From positions 1-64,000 of the forward strand of contig CAVPDZ010000018.1 in NCBI GenBank assembly GCA_963702755.1: a stretch of 64,000 bases of DNA, in the 5' to 3' direction. This stretch comes from JAJPKK01 sp963702755 (lineage in GTDB: Bacteria > Pseudomonadota > Alphaproteobacteria > Rhizobiales > Xanthobacteraceae). The translations under genes and the position numbers were made by a program. The notes under the pieces are model-generated. The model was not told where the DNA came from, searched no databases, and worked only from the letters and a program-made list of their open reading frames with translations. Positions 36,439 through 46,685 of the stretch are shown piece by piece (positions within the stretch are counted from its first letter, which is position 1; each line of letters starts with the position of its first letter).

Positions 36439-36740
36439 AGAAATGTCCCCAGCACACAACTGATCGGATCGGATATCAGCGCGGCTCATCGTTCGTTCCG
36501 ACACAAGCTTCCGATCTTCGCGGAAGCAATCATTACGTGGCGAAGTTAAATAGTGTTTTGCGCACACCCGGATCATAATGTCGGGCATTTCCTGACAAGG
36601 TGATAATTTGCGGGAACCGCGCCGGCGCCAAAGCATCGCGGGTTGCGACTGATGCTTCGGAAGGCCCCTGCGGAGGAGGTCGCCGACAACTGCTCCTTAG
36701 AGCACGATCGCGAAGGTCCCCAAGGAAATCGCAATTGGGC
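36439..36740. other. Intergenic region without a recognised gene
   Basis: Upstream of the diguanylate cyclase and downstream of the AraC-like gene. No motif recognised. Confidence 0.4.
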
Positions 36741-37127
36741 TCACGATGTTCGTTCGCTCAGAGCGGACCGGCGGGGATGGTCATTGGCGCGTTGTCTTGT
36801 CTCGGAGGGTCGTTCCCCGAACGACGCCTTATATCCTGCGGAAAAACTATCAAGGCGGCGAAATCCGCAGCGCGCCGCAATCTCGGTTACGGTGCCGGGC
36901 GTCCCAGCCGATGACAGCAGAAGCCGAGCCTCATCCAAACGAACCTCCCGCAGGTAGCGGAACGGCGTCGTGCCGCAAACCACGCGAAACGCCCGCAGAA
37001 GGGTCCGCTGGCTGATGCAGGCGGCGGCCGCGAGATGGTCCACCCTTGTGATCGTTCCCAAGTTCGCGCGAATGGCCTCGTCGAAACGCTCGACGATTTT
37101 CTGATATTTCCCGAGTTGCTGCTGCAC
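36741..37127 (-). CDS. AraC-type DNA-binding domain protein, possibly truncated
   Basis: 128 residues, almost only the C-terminal AraC/XylS double helix-turn-helix: DHLAAAACISQRTLLRAFRV, CGTTPFRYLREVRLDEARLL, TVTEIAARCGFRRLDSFSAG and YKASFGERPSET. Full AraC regulators of this subgroup have about 200 further N-terminal residues with the effector domain; upstream sequence reads HVPEAVGDVLVQQQLGKYQK without a clear start, so the N-terminus seems lost. The GTG at 37127 is a guess. Confidence 0.6.
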   Translation of the reverse strand: MQQQLGKYQKIVERFDEAIRANLGTITRVDHLAAAACISQRTLLRAFRVVCGTTPFRYLREVRLDEARLLLSSAGTPGTVTEIAARCGFRRLDSFSAGYKASFGERPSETRQRANDHPRRSALSERTS

Positions 37128-37448
37128 GAGGACGTCCCCAACGGCTTCCGGAACATGCCATATCGGGGCTCGCCGCGCTCACTCATTGATGCATGTCAAT
37201 GTTCGCTGACGGCTCCTGAGTTCGTCGAGGTTGCAATACTGAACCAGAACACGCCGGCGTGCGATGGACCGGACCGGACCGTGAGGCGACATGAGCGCAC
37301 ACGATGTCGTCGTGGGAGGCACAGAAGCGTGCCGCGCTTCAAGCTCTCGATCGGATCGAGGTGCCGCCGAAGGTGTAGGCGCGCGTCATGCCTTACATGA
37401 AGGCGGGCCGCTCTTGCCGGTGATCACGGTACGATGCGCCTGGCGCGC
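37128..37448. other. Region that may hold the decayed 5' part of the AraC-like gene
   Basis: Broken frames; no intact gene recognised between the AraC-like and HxlR genes. Confidence 0.35.
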
Positions 37449-37952
37449 TTAAGATCCCAGCACCCGCCGATTGCGGTTTTCGATGACGGTCCGCGTGGTG
37501 GACGTCGCTCCGGGTCCTTCTGCGAAACGGACATCGCGAAACGACAGCGGTCGGCCATCCTTGCCGCGCACTTTGATCGCCTCGATCGAACGGCCGGTGG
37601 CGTTCTCGACGAGGGCGACCGACGGCTTCTTATTGGGCGTTGCCCATCGATCGCCCCATTGCATGAGCGCGACCAGGATCGGATAGAGTTCCTCTCCCTT
37701 CTTCGTCAGCCGATATCCGTCGGCATTCGCGCGTTCATCGAGCGGGAAGCGCTCAAGAATGCCGAGCTGCGTCAACCGCTCGAGCCGGTTGGCCAGGATG
37801 TTCTTGGCGATGCCGAGCGCACCCTGGAATTCGGCGAAACGAGTTGAGCCCTGCGTGCACTCCCGCACGATCAGCAAACTCCACCACTCCCCCACCTGAT
37901 CCAGGGCCCGAGCGATCGAGCAGTTCATGTCCGAGAAGCTTTTCCGCTGCAC
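37449..37952 (-). CDS. HxlR family transcriptional regulator
   Basis: 167 residues from GTG 37952, which has GGAG 7 bases upstream. MNCSIARALDQVGEWWSLLI, RECTQGSTRFAEFQGALGIA, KNILANRLERLTQLGILERF and GYRLTKKGEELYPILVALMQ are typical of the HxlR winged helix. HxlR proteins often repress a divergent gene in response to reactive electrophiles or quinones. Here the divergent gene is an MFS exporter with a palindrome in the shared gap. Confidence 0.92.
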   Translation of the reverse strand: MQRKSFSDMNCSIARALDQVGEWWSLLIVRECTQGSTRFAEFQGALGIAKNILANRLERLTQLGILERFPLDERANADGYRLTKKGEELYPILVALMQWGDRWATPNKKPSVALVENATGRSIEAIKVRGKDGRPLSFRDVRFAEGPGATSTTRTVIENRNRRVLGS

Positions 37953-38009
37953 GGCAGTCTCCTATCTCGCTGAACCTCCGTTACAAATCGCTTTAGCATT
38001 TTCGGTTTC

Positions 38010-38070
38010 ATCATGCAACAAAAAACGGTTGCATGATAAAACTTATTCAGATAGGTTTCATGACGCAACC
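38010..38070. promoter_or_regulatory. Inverted repeat ATCATGCAAC-N8-GTTGCATGAT plus a downstream half-site
   Basis: Arms 38010-38019 and 38028-38037 are perfect complements. A further related half tcatgacgcaacc lies at 38058-38070. Placed between the divergent HxlR and MFS genes, it is the best candidate HxlR operator. Confidence 0.65.
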
Positions 38071-38103
38071 GATTTGCAAGCCGCATTCTTGAGGAGTCAC
38101 ATC

Positions 38104-39294
38104 ATGGACAAGCGCCTGCTCGCATTGGCTCTCGGCACGTTCGCGCTGGGGACCGACAGTTTCGTCATCGCCGGCGTGTTGCCGGAAATCTCACGGGCGT
38201 TCGACGTCAGCATCGGCGCGGCCGGGCAGATGACAACGGCCTATGCAATCACCTATGCGCTGCTGGCGCCGACCATCGCCGCGCTTGCCGCATCGGTGCC
38301 TCGCAAGCGCCTCTTGCTCGCCGGGCTGTCCCTGTTCGTCGTCGCCAATCTGGCGACGGCGTTCTCGCCGACCTTCAGCGCTGCGCTCCTGACGCGCGTG
38401 ATCGCGGGCATCGGCGCGGCGACGTTCTCCCCGACCGCCATGGGCGCGGGCGCCATGCTGGCAAAACCCGAGCGGCGCGGCTTTGCGCTCGCCGTCATCG
38501 TCGCAGGGTTGACGACCGCCACCGCCCTTGGCTCTCCGACGGGCGCCGTGATCGGCGCTCTTGCCGATTGGCGTTGGACGATGGCCTTCGTTTCCGCTCT
38601 CGGCGCTGCATCGTTCCTTGGCGTCTGGGCCTTCCTGCCGGAAATCCCTCTGGCGCCCGCGATCACGCTGCGCCAGCGCCTTGCCCCCCTCGCCGACGCT
38701 CGCATCGGACTGACGCTCGCGACCACCCTGATTGCGATGAGCGGGATATTTATCCCCTATACCTATTTCGCGGTGGTGTTTGACCGCGCGATCGGCGGCG
38801 ACGCCACGATGATCGGTGGTCTCCTGGTGATGTGGGGCCTTGCAGGAACGATATCCAACCTGCTCGCCGGCCGCCTGATCGACTCGATCGGCTCGCGCAG
38901 GGTCATCATCGCGATGTTGGCGACGATGATCGTTGATATTGCGCTCACGCCTTGGAGCGGAGCCAACGTCTACACGGCGGCTCTCGCAATCGCGGTGTGG
39001 GGCGCGTGCGGCTGGGGCATCCTCGTTCCGCAACAGCACCGCCTCGTCACCCTGGCTCCGTCGATCGCTCCCGTGGTGGTTGGCCTCAACACGTCGGGCA
39101 CCTATCTCGGCGTGACGACGGCGGGCATTCTGGGGGCCGCAGGACTCCATGCCTTCAGCGGTCATCAATTGGGCATCGTTGCGGCCATTCTTCTCGCCCT
39201 CGCCCTCGTTGTTTCGGAACTTGCGAGCCAGCGCATTGCCGCCCGCAGCGTATCAAAAGGGTCGGGTGCTCTTTGCTCCGCGATCGCCAACTGA
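38104..39294 (+). CDS. MFS drug/metabolite exporter (DHA1 type)
   Basis: 396 residues from ATG 38104 with GAGGAG upstream. Twelve helices; the first, LALALGTFALGTDSFVIAGV followed by LPEISRAFDVSIGAAGQMTT, is typical of AraJ/Cmr-type proton-driven exporters. Motif A-like RLIDSIGSRRVI sits after helix 8. Likely repressed by the divergent HxlR protein. The following PEP-mutase-family gene starts 70 bases downstream and may share the transcript. Confidence 0.9.
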   Translation: MDKRLLALALGTFALGTDSFVIAGVLPEISRAFDVSIGAAGQMTTAYAITYALLAPTIAALAASVPRKRLLLAGLSLFVVANLATAFSPTFSAALLTRVIAGIGAATFSPTAMGAGAMLAKPERRGFALAVIVAGLTTATALGSPTGAVIGALADWRWTMAFVSALGAASFLGVWAFLPEIPLAPAITLRQRLAPLADARIGLTLATTLIAMSGIFIPYTYFAVVFDRAIGGDATMIGGLLVMWGLAGTISNLLAGRLIDSIGSRRVIIAMLATMIVDIALTPWSGANVYTAALAIAVWGACGWGILVPQQHRLVTLAPSIAPVVVGLNTSGTYLGVTTAGILGAAGLHAFSGHQLGIVAAILLALALVVSELASQRIAARSVSKGSGALCSAIAN

Positions 39295-39364
39295 CCTTCC
39301 GCCGATCGGCGCGCCTCGCTCCAAAGCGGGTGCGCCGATCTCCAACCCTCGAAAGGATCAAATC

Positions 39365-40195
39365 ATGAGCAACCAGCAAACGATCGCTCAGAAGGCCGAA
39401 ACCTTCCGCAGACTGCATGCGGGCAGCGGAAGCTTCGTGATCGCAAATGCCTGGGATGCAGGCTCGGCGAAACTGCTTAAGGGACTGGGCTTCCCCGCGT
39501 TAGCGACATCGTCCGGCGCAGCAGCCGGCGTGTTGGGCCGGGTGGATGGCCAAGTGACGCGCGAGGAAGCGCTGGCGCATGCCAAGGCGATTGTCGACGC
39601 TGTCGATCTTCCGGTATCCGCCGACCTTGAAAACTGCTTTGCCGACAAACCGGAGGACGCCGCGCGCACGATTGCTTTGGCGGCCCAAATCGGCCTCGCC
39701 GGTGCATCGATCGAAGATGCAACGCGAGTCCCGACAAAGCCCTTGTACGATGCCGACTTCGCCGCAGAGCGTGTTGCCGCAGCCGCAACGGCCGCGCGCT
39801 CGGCCGGCTTCCCTTTCGTCCTGACGGCGCGGACGGAGAGCTTCCTTCACGGCAACACCGATCTCGCCGACGTCATCCGCCGCCTGCAGGCGTTCGAAGC
39901 CGCCGGCGCGGACGTGCTGATGGCTCCGGGCCTGCCGAACCTCGAAGCGGTGCGCGCAGTCTGTGCTGCCGTGACGAAGCCGGTGAACTTCATGGCGGGA
40001 ATCCCCGGCAAATCTTTTACGGTCGCCGAACTGACCGAAGCCGGCGTCAAGCGAATCAGCGTGGCGACCTCGCTGTTTCGCGCGGCCATGACCGGCGTGA
40101 TGACCGCCGCGACCGAGGTCAGGGAGCGCGGAACATTCACCTATCTCGATCACATCATACGAACGCCGGCTTGGAATAAGCTCATGGTGGAATGA
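39365..40195 (+). CDS. Isocitrate lyase/PEP mutase family protein
   Basis: 276 residues. A TIM-barrel of the PEP mutase/2-methylisocitrate lyase superfamily: FVIANAWDAGSAKLLKGLGF, ALATSSGAAAGVLGRVDGQV, PVSADLENCFADKPEDAART, GLAGASIEDATR (family E-D motif) and LTARTESFLHG. The KKCGH active-site loop of true isocitrate lyases is absent; LENCF occupies the region, as in the short PEP-phosphonomutase-like group. C-C bond lyase or phosphonate-related activity is possible. Confidence 0.87.
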   Translation: MSNQQTIAQKAETFRRLHAGSGSFVIANAWDAGSAKLLKGLGFPALATSSGAAAGVLGRVDGQVTREEALAHAKAIVDAVDLPVSADLENCFADKPEDAARTIALAAQIGLAGASIEDATRVPTKPLYDADFAAERVAAAATAARSAGFPFVLTARTESFLHGNTDLADVIRRLQAFEAAGADVLMAPGLPNLEAVRAVCAAVTKPVNFMAGIPGKSFTVAELTEAGVKRISVATSLFRAAMTGVMTAATEVRERGTFTYLDHIIRTPAWNKLMVE

Positions 40196-40235
40196 TTGAG
40201 CAGAAATGGATGCCGCATCCTCAGTCGGCATCCCC

Positions 40236-40748
40236 TCAATTCGTCGGCGGCCAGTTCGCCGGCGGATAAGGTACGTGCATCGTCATCAGGACGATCGGCG
40301 CTCCGCCGGTCGGAATGACCTGGTGAGGCGTGTTCGCCGGCACGATCAGCATGTCGCCTTTCACGACGGCCTGCGAGTTGCCGTCGGCGATCGACGAGCC
40401 GCTCAAGTTATTCGCGTTGGTGCGCTTCTCGTTGACGAGCTTGCCGCCGGTGACGATGTCGCCCGTGCCCTCGAGCACGACCATCAGCTCGGCATCCTTC
40501 TCGTGAACGGCGGCCGGCGAAATGCCTGGGCGATATTCGAGCTGCGCGCGATAGGGCGCGAGCGAAAGGATCGGCTCCGCGACCAGCGGAGCGTCGCCCT
40601 TGCGGTCGGCCTTTGCCTTCTCGACGAGGCCCATGATCTCCTTGTTGTTCATGAAGGTCCGCGTCGGGGGTGCAACCGGCTGTTGGGCCGAGGCGCTGGT
40701 CGCGAGAACCAAGGCGGCGAACAGCGAAGTCAGAAGTTGTGCACGCAT
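40236..40748 (-). CDS. Exported cupin-domain protein
   Basis: 170 residues from ATG 40748, signal peptide MRAQLLTSLFAALVLATSASA. The cupin barrel shows SPAAVHEKDAELMVVLEGTG (His and Glu ligands) and VVKGDMLIVPANTPHQVIPT (second His). Such exported single cupins bind a metal and a small acid or sugar; the activity is unknown. Convergent with the PEP-mutase-family gene. Confidence 0.82.
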   Translation of the reverse strand: MRAQLLTSLFAALVLATSASAQQPVAPPTRTFMNNKEIMGLVEKAKADRKGDAPLVAEPILSLAPYRAQLEYRPGISPAAVHEKDAELMVVLEGTGDIVTGGKLVNEKRTNANNLSGSSIADGNSQAVVKGDMLIVPANTPHQVIPTGGAPIVLMTMHVPYPPANWPPTN

Positions 40749-40937
40749 GGGCGTTTCCTCACATTGGGGCGCTGCGCAAGGCATCGCCTTTTGGCATCCC
40801 TAGCACTCGTCAAAGTAGCGATAGTATTCGATTTTCCTATAGTTGCACCTCAGTGAATGCTCTGAATGATTCCAGTAGCGTTTTTAAGCGCAAATTCTTT
40901 TTGCACGATCTAATTCCAGCGGGGGCGTCGGAATTGA

Positions 40938-41111
40938 GTGCAGTCGAAGGATGAATTCTTTCGCGCGCAGGCTGCAGCCTGCGCTGAGCTCGCCGAACGA
41001 GCGCCTGATCCTGGTACCAAGGCGGTGTACGAGGAGATGAGCGCGACGTGGCGGCGACTGTTTGAATTGGCGAAGCAACTGCAATCGAAACGGGACCAGG
41101 ACGGCGACTGA
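40938..41111 (+). CDS. Small helical protein typical of Bradyrhizobiaceae
   Basis: 57 residues from GTG 40938: VQSKDEFFRAQAAACAELAE continues as RAPDPGTKAVYEEMSATWRR and LFELAKQLQSK. The pattern FRAQAxACAxLAE...T-x-x-x-YEEM-x-x-WRRL is that of a short family present in many copies in these bacteria. No function known. Spacer to both neighbours is under 200 bases. Confidence 0.6.
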   Translation: MQSKDEFFRAQAAACAELAERAPDPGTKAVYEEMSATWRRLFELAKQLQSKRDQDGD

Positions 41112-41214
41112 CGGTTTCGCTTATTGGAGCAGTCGCTTTAATAGGGGCCACGGCGAGACCCTTTCACTGCGGCGATCTCGCGTCAGCGCGGCCGGCTTGG
41201 CCCCGCCACCGCTA

Positions 41215-44200
41215 TCAGGCCAGCGCGTCGAGCAGCGCCTTGGCCTCCTTCAGATCGGCCGTGTCGAAGCCTTCGGTGAACCAGCCGTAGACCTGTGCGA
41301 GAAGGTCATGGGCCTGCTGCCGCTTGCCTTGATCGCGCCACAACCGCGCCATGCTGATCGCCCCGCGCAGTTCCAAGGACTTTGCGAGCTGCTGGCGCGC
41401 AACCGCGAGCGCTCGCTCAAAATACGCTTCCGCTTTGACCACGTCCGGTTCCGGCGACCTCAGCGCGATTTCCCCGGCCACGCGATGGACCTCGGCCTCG
41501 AACCACGTTTCCTTGGTCGTTTCCATGATTCCCATCGCTTCGCCAATGCAGCGCCAAGCGTCATCGAATTTGCCGAGTTCCACGTAGGCCCCGGCCAAAT
41601 GCGATAGATAGAATGGCACCGCCACGGTTGATCCTGTTGACCGCCATGCGGTGATCCCCGCGGTGATCATCTGGACTGCTTCCACAGCTTTGCCGGTCAG
41701 GGCCAATACGCAGCCTTGGAGCGCCATTCCGATCGCCTTCCACGGATTGGCCCCTTTTTCGTCAGCCAAAGCAAAAAGTTCTTGGAATTCGTGCGGTTGC
41801 GACCGAGCAGTTGCCGCAGAGGATGTAGGGTATCGTGATAAGCCACAATGCGAACATCAGCGTCCCGGCTTGACCTATCTCTCGAGCAATCTTGAGGGCG
41901 TCGTCGGCGTCTCTGAGCGCCGCCGCGGGGTGACCAAGAAGCCATAGAGCCCACGACCTGAAGCCTAGGACCACCGCTCCGGTGTCGTTGCCGAAGCGGG
42001 TCGCCAGCGCACGATGTTCGACAGGATCATAGAGCGCAATCGCTTGGTCGTAGTGCGCGCGACTTTCCGCGACGTCTCCCGTGCACATCAAGGAAACGCC
42101 CATGAGGCGATGCCCGATCATGAGCGGAACGGTGGCCCCGTGTTTCTCTGCAAGCGCCAAGAACTGCGCCGCAAGACCACGAATTGCATCGCCGTCGAAT
42201 GCCAAAGTGTTCGCGGCCCAGAAGCCGTAAAGGACCGAGAATAGCAGCAGCGGATCCTCGGGAGGCTCTCCGAGCGCTTCCGCCTGTTCGATCAACAGGC
42301 GTGCCCGCTCCGCCGCAGCCTTGGTTTCCGGCGCAGCAAACCCTTTGGTATGGACGAGCGGGGTTAGGAGCGCGACCTGTAGCTTGATCTGCTCGCGGCG
42401 CCGCGCGGGCGTAGCGGGCAAGGCCTCAACGTGGGCGAGGGCACGCATAAATTGCTCTGCGGCTTCGGCGAACGCCGAGCGCTCAAGCGACCGCTGTCCC
42501 GCCCTGCCCCACAGGCTCGCGGCCTTCTCGGTCAGCCCGGCCTCGGTGCAGTGGCGTGCCAGCAACTCTGGCCGGCTGCGGGCGATGTCGGCGAATTGGC
42601 TTTCAAGGGTCTCGGCGATAAGGGCGTGAAGCGCACGTCTCGGCTCGCGCAGCAGCGAGCCATAGGCCGCATCCTGCACCAGGGCATGCTTGAACAGGTA
42701 GGTGGCATGTGGCGGCACGCCCTGCCGAAACAGCAAACCGGCCACAATGAGACGGTCAAGCGCCGATCCCAGCTCCGCTTCCGGCTTGCCCATCACCGCG
42801 GCCAGCAACGCGTGCGAAAATTCCCGCCCGATCGCCGCGCCAATCTGCGCCATCTCCTTGGCCGTGCCGAGCCGGTCGAGCCGCGCCATCAGCGACGCGT
42901 GCAAGCTCGCGGGGACGGCGACGGCCGCAGACGGAACCGCCGCAATCATGTGCTCGGTCGCGCCCTGGCTCTCCGCCTCCAGCACCGCCTTCGTCGTCTC
43001 CTCTACGAAAAGCGGAACGCCGTCGGTGCGCGCGATGATGTCCTGACGGACGCTCGCGGGTAGAGGCTTGTTGCCGACGACCCGGTCGATAATGTAGCCC
43101 ACTTCGCGCTGCGGCAGCCGATTGAGGGTAAGGGCCGTAACGTGCGGGTGGCCGATCCAGGCCGGATCGAACTCCGGCCGGAACGTTACGATCAGTAGCA
43201 TCCGAAGGGACCCGATGCGGTTCACCAACCGACCTAACCCTTCCAGACTCGTCGGGTCGGCCCAGTGCACATCCTCGAAGATCATCAGCACCGGGTTTTG
43301 GCGTGCCAGCGATTTCAACTGGGACATGAGCGCTTCGAGGGTCTTTTGCCTGCGCTGCTGCGGGGCCAGTTCGAGCGGAGGATAGCGCCCATCGTTCGGG
43401 AGCGACAGCATCTCGGCAAAAAGCGCCGCATCCTGGATCGAGGTCGAGGTCTTCGCCAGCATGGCGTCGAGCTTGTCGAGCCTCGCTTGTGGCGTGTCGT
43501 CATGCACCAGTCCGGCGGCATGTTCCATGTGGCCGATGATCGGAGAAAGGGCAGTGTCAGTGTGGTGCGGCGAGCAGAAATAGCGCAAGCGCGTATGCGG
43601 CTCGCCGGCCAGACGTTCCCAAAGCGCGACGGCAAGCCGCGATTTGCCGATGCCGGGCTCGCCGGAGAGCAGCACGACTCGACCCTCGCCGATGTTGGCC
43701 TGATCCCAGCGGCGCAGCAGGAGATCGATCTCCTCTTGTCGTCCAACAAGCGGAGAAAGCGCACCCGCGTGCCGCGCCTCGAACCGGCTAACGCCGGAGC
43801 TCTCGCCGAGTACCTGCCACGCCTTTACGGGTTGCCCATTCGTCTCGATGACAGGAAGCGCACGGCAGTCGAACATCCGCCCCACCAGGTGCCGCGTGCC
43901 GGCTGCGATCACGATCTCGCCAGGTGATGCCGCGACTTGGAGCTGCGCCGCCAGCGTTAGCGCCTCGCCGATCGCAACGCGCTGCCGTATGTCGCCAGCC
44001 CCAGGTCGCTCGCTGACGACAACCAGCCCGGTGGCTATGCCGACGCGTGCTTGAAGGGTCAGGCCGGACGCGGCCTTCAACGTGCTGACTGCGTCGAGAA
44101 TAGCAAAGCCAGCGCGCACTGCCTGCTCAGCGTCATATTCATGAGCTACGGGGTAGCCGAAATAGACGCGCACGCCATCGCCCAGATACTGCGCGATAAA

Positions 44201-45247
44201 TCCGTGAAACCGCGCCACTACATCGGTCACCGTTTTATGGAAAGCAACAGTCAGATCGTGCATGTCCTCGGCGTCGAGGCGTGCCGAAGAGGGCACTGAA
44301 CTGACCACATTACAAACCATGATCGTCAGCTGCCGTCGCTCGGCGGTGCCAGGGCGAACCGGCGCTGCCGACACCTCGCTCTGTTCCGCGAGGTCCGCGG
44401 CGTTCACTACCTCCTCAACGTCCCTGCTGATGTTGTCAGGGGGCGCCGCAATCGCCGGTCGATCGGGCTGCGGGAACACCGAGTTGGCGAGCTCCTTGGC
44501 GCTCGACGAATTGCTCGGCGACCGTGCGCTGCGAAGCTCGGCGACAATCGACTTGGTTGCCACGTCGGGCTCTGTTTTCAGCTCGCGCTGAAGCAAAGCA
44601 ACGAGGCCTTGATAATGTTTGAGTGCTTCGGCCTTGCGTCCCGTGGCGCCGAGCGCTTGCACGATCAGCCGATGGGCGTCCTCGCGAAGATCATTGATCG
44701 CCAGCGCACGACGGGCGGTTTCGAGCGCTCGATCAGCGCGACCCGCAGCCAATTCAATCTCGCCGAACCTAACCATGGCGTCGAGCGCCAATCCCTCCAG
44801 GCGCTGCCGCTCGCCGGCCACCCAATCGGACCAAGCCTCTTCCCGAATGGCCACATCGGCCAGGAGGTGGTCTTTGTAGAGGTCGACCGCGGTCGCGAGC
44901 GAAGATCGGCTGCCTTCCCGGATCAGCGCCTCGAGGCGGGCCGCATCGCAATCGACCACGCCAGGCGCGAGCGAGATTTCCTCGCCGTCGGCGATAAGAG
45001 CATCTTGGCCCAGTATCCGGCGCAGCCGAAAAAGGGACTGGCGCAGGTTCTGCCGGGCTTGGGTCTCGAAGTGCGAGCCCCAGAGCAGAGTCGCGAGTTT
45101 CTCGCGCGGCTGCGGCACGGGAGCAGTACAGGCCAAGTATGCCAGCAGGCCGGCAAGCTTCTTGTTTGGAAGATCGACGGGTCCCTCAGGACCGCTTAAT
45201 TCCAAGCGGGTCGCCAGCAGCGAAAGTCTGAATTTCCGGGGCGGCAC
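41215..45247 (-). CDS. SARP/BTAD regulator fused to class III cyclase-like, AAA ATPase and TPR domains
   Basis: About 1,340 residues. Order: OmpR/SARP-like DNA-binding domain (residues ~8-85), BTAD helical domain (~95-240), nucleotide-cyclase fold (~305-480), AAA/LuxR-type ATPase (~500-770; Walker A GEPGIGKS, Walker B LMIFEDVHWAD) and TPR-like helices to the end. In the cyclase fold the first metal-binding Asp (usual F-C-D-L-V-G-S-T) is Asn (MVCNVVSSVP), while the second is kept (YLGDGVRVYFGYP), so catalysis is doubtful. The frame changes near 41,820 and ends TADLKEAKALLDALA. Probably a large signal-integrating transcription factor. Homologues exist in Bradyrhizobium. Confidence 0.85.
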
Positions 45248-45502
45248 GCCTCATACTCCATCCGCGCATGGGCACACGCGCCATCCGCCCCGGGCGCAAA
45301 TTCTGCATTTTTTGCAGTATAGCTGCAAGATGTAACGCGAATTTAACGCACTACTGACGCTGAAACCTACGACCGCGTCCGATGCCTATCCAGCGGGAGG
45401 AGCTTCCGAGCTCCGCCGACCTAGAGGCGCATCGTCGTGAAGACGCGAGCAGGACACGCGCAATCCAACATGCCAAAGCGATCGACACCCATTGGGGGTT
45501 CG

Positions 45503-45817
45503 ATGCGTCTCGTTCCCCTGAAAAGTATTGTACTTGCCGGCATTCTTGCAGCCTGCGCCGTTGGATCGGACGTCGCCAGCGCCGCCTGGCAATCGGGCCC
45601 GTTGGCCGAGGTTTGCGCGCTGAAAGGGACAAAAGTCATCACACTGATCGACGACCATGGGGAAGCAGCAGACCTGCCTTCGGACATATTGGCTGAGGCC
45701 GGGCTGGCGCTGCTACGCGCTCGTTCGGCCTGTTACGAAGGACGCGTTGCCGAGGCGGTCGCACTTTACGACGAAATCTTGAGCATCGGCCCAGTAGCAT
45801 CGGCGCCACGGAAATGA
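45503..45817 (+). CDS. Small exported protein of unknown function
   Basis: 104 residues from ATG 45503, signal peptide MRLVPLKSIVLAGILAACAV through VASA. The mature part (VCALKGTKVITLIDDHGEAA then a helix LALLRARSACYEGRVAEAVA) has two cysteines and one TPR-like helix pair. No family recognised. Confidence 0.55.
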   Translation: MRLVPLKSIVLAGILAACAVGSDVASAAWQSGPLAEVCALKGTKVITLIDDHGEAADLPSDILAEAGLALLRARSACYEGRVAEAVALYDEILSIGPVASAPRK

Positions 45818-45937
45818 GCGGGCGTATCATTGCTAACCTAAGCGCTGTACGCCGCATTTCGGCAATCGCAAAGTTGCGAAGCCGCCATCTCTTTTCCCGC
45901 GCTTCAACAGCAGAGTCTACCGGAGAGAGACCCAGAC

Positions 45938-46129
45938 ATGCCGACAACGCTCGACCGCGCCGTGGTCCGTCGCCCAGAGCCTGTCTCGCAGAACGCGCCG
46001 GCGCTGGCCGTAATCTCCATGCTTGCGGTCGCCGTCGTCCTTTTGGCGATATGGGGGCTGTCAAGTTCGGACGGCGTGCAAAGCTCGTTCACCTCAGACT
46101 CGGTACTTGGGATCGCCCTCCCGCCCTAA
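45938..46129 (+). CDS. Tiny single-span membrane protein
   Basis: 63 residues, MPTTLDRAVVRRPEPVSQNA then the helix LAVISMLAVAVVLLAIWGLS and a short polar tail. GGAGAGA lies upstream. First of three small membrane proteins in a row. Confidence 0.55.
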   Translation: MPTTLDRAVVRRPEPVSQNAPALAVISMLAVAVVLLAIWGLSSSDGVQSSFTSDSVLGIALPP

Positions 46130-46220
46130 TTAGGCTCAAGGCGTTTCTACAATTTTGTCGGCATTTTGGAGTCATCGATTTCGCCGAAGCGCAAATATCG
46201 AGGTGACGAAGGGAGAACTG

Positions 46221-46418
46221 ATGCCAACAGCAATAATTCCATTCGACCGGTCCGAAATATCTCAGACAACAAGAACCCCAGATTTAACGGTCGTCATTAT
46301 TTTCGCGGCTGTTGGTCTCCTGTTGACGACCGTTTGCATGTTTGCCTCTCCGTTTCAGGAAATCTTGGCGGCCGGTTGGCTAGCTCCGGATAACGGAAAG
46401 GCGCTTTCGATTGAATAG
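46221..46418 (+). CDS. Tiny single-span membrane protein
   Basis: 65 residues from ATG 46221 with GGGAGAA upstream (MPTAIIPFDRSEISQTTRTP). One helix, LTVVIIFAAVGLLLTTVCMF. Composition and layout resemble its neighbour at 45938. Confidence 0.55.
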   Translation: MPTAIIPFDRSEISQTTRTPDLTVVIIFAAVGLLLTTVCMFASPFQEILAAGWLAPDNGKALSIE

Positions 46419-46490
46419 GCCGCGGCCAGAGAAACCGGCAGCAAACCTTTTGTGGGTGGGTGAGAAACTTTGGAGCAAATGGAGCTCAGA

Positions 46491-46685
46491 ATGACCCGGC
46501 CAACTGCTACTCGTGTATCTGATACAAGGACTCGCCAGATTCGACTCCAAATCCTTAGGACGTGGGCGCCGGAGGATCAGGCGGCATTTTCTGTTTGGCG
46601 CAAGTACGTGTTGCTTTTGTACGGCAGCGTAGCGGCAGTCGTCGTCGTCGCACTCGCGAGCGGCTTCATCGCTGGTTGGAGATAA
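46491..46685 (+). CDS. Tiny single-span membrane protein
   Basis: 64 residues from ATG 46491, preferred because GGAG is 6 bases upstream (an ATG at 46479 and a TTG at 46470 are alternatives). A basic cytoplasmic part precedes one C-terminal helix, LLLYGSVAAVVVVALASGFI. No family recognised. Confidence 0.5.
   Translation: MTRPTATRVSDTRTRQIRLQILRTWAPEDQAAFSVWRKYVLLLYGSVAAVVVVALASGFIAGWR

Noticed and set aside
35173..36636. A longer version of the diguanylate cyclase frame at both ends
   Set aside because: The 5' extension lacks a ribosome-binding site, and the 3' part is out of frame after the shift near 35,560; the true end is at 35387.
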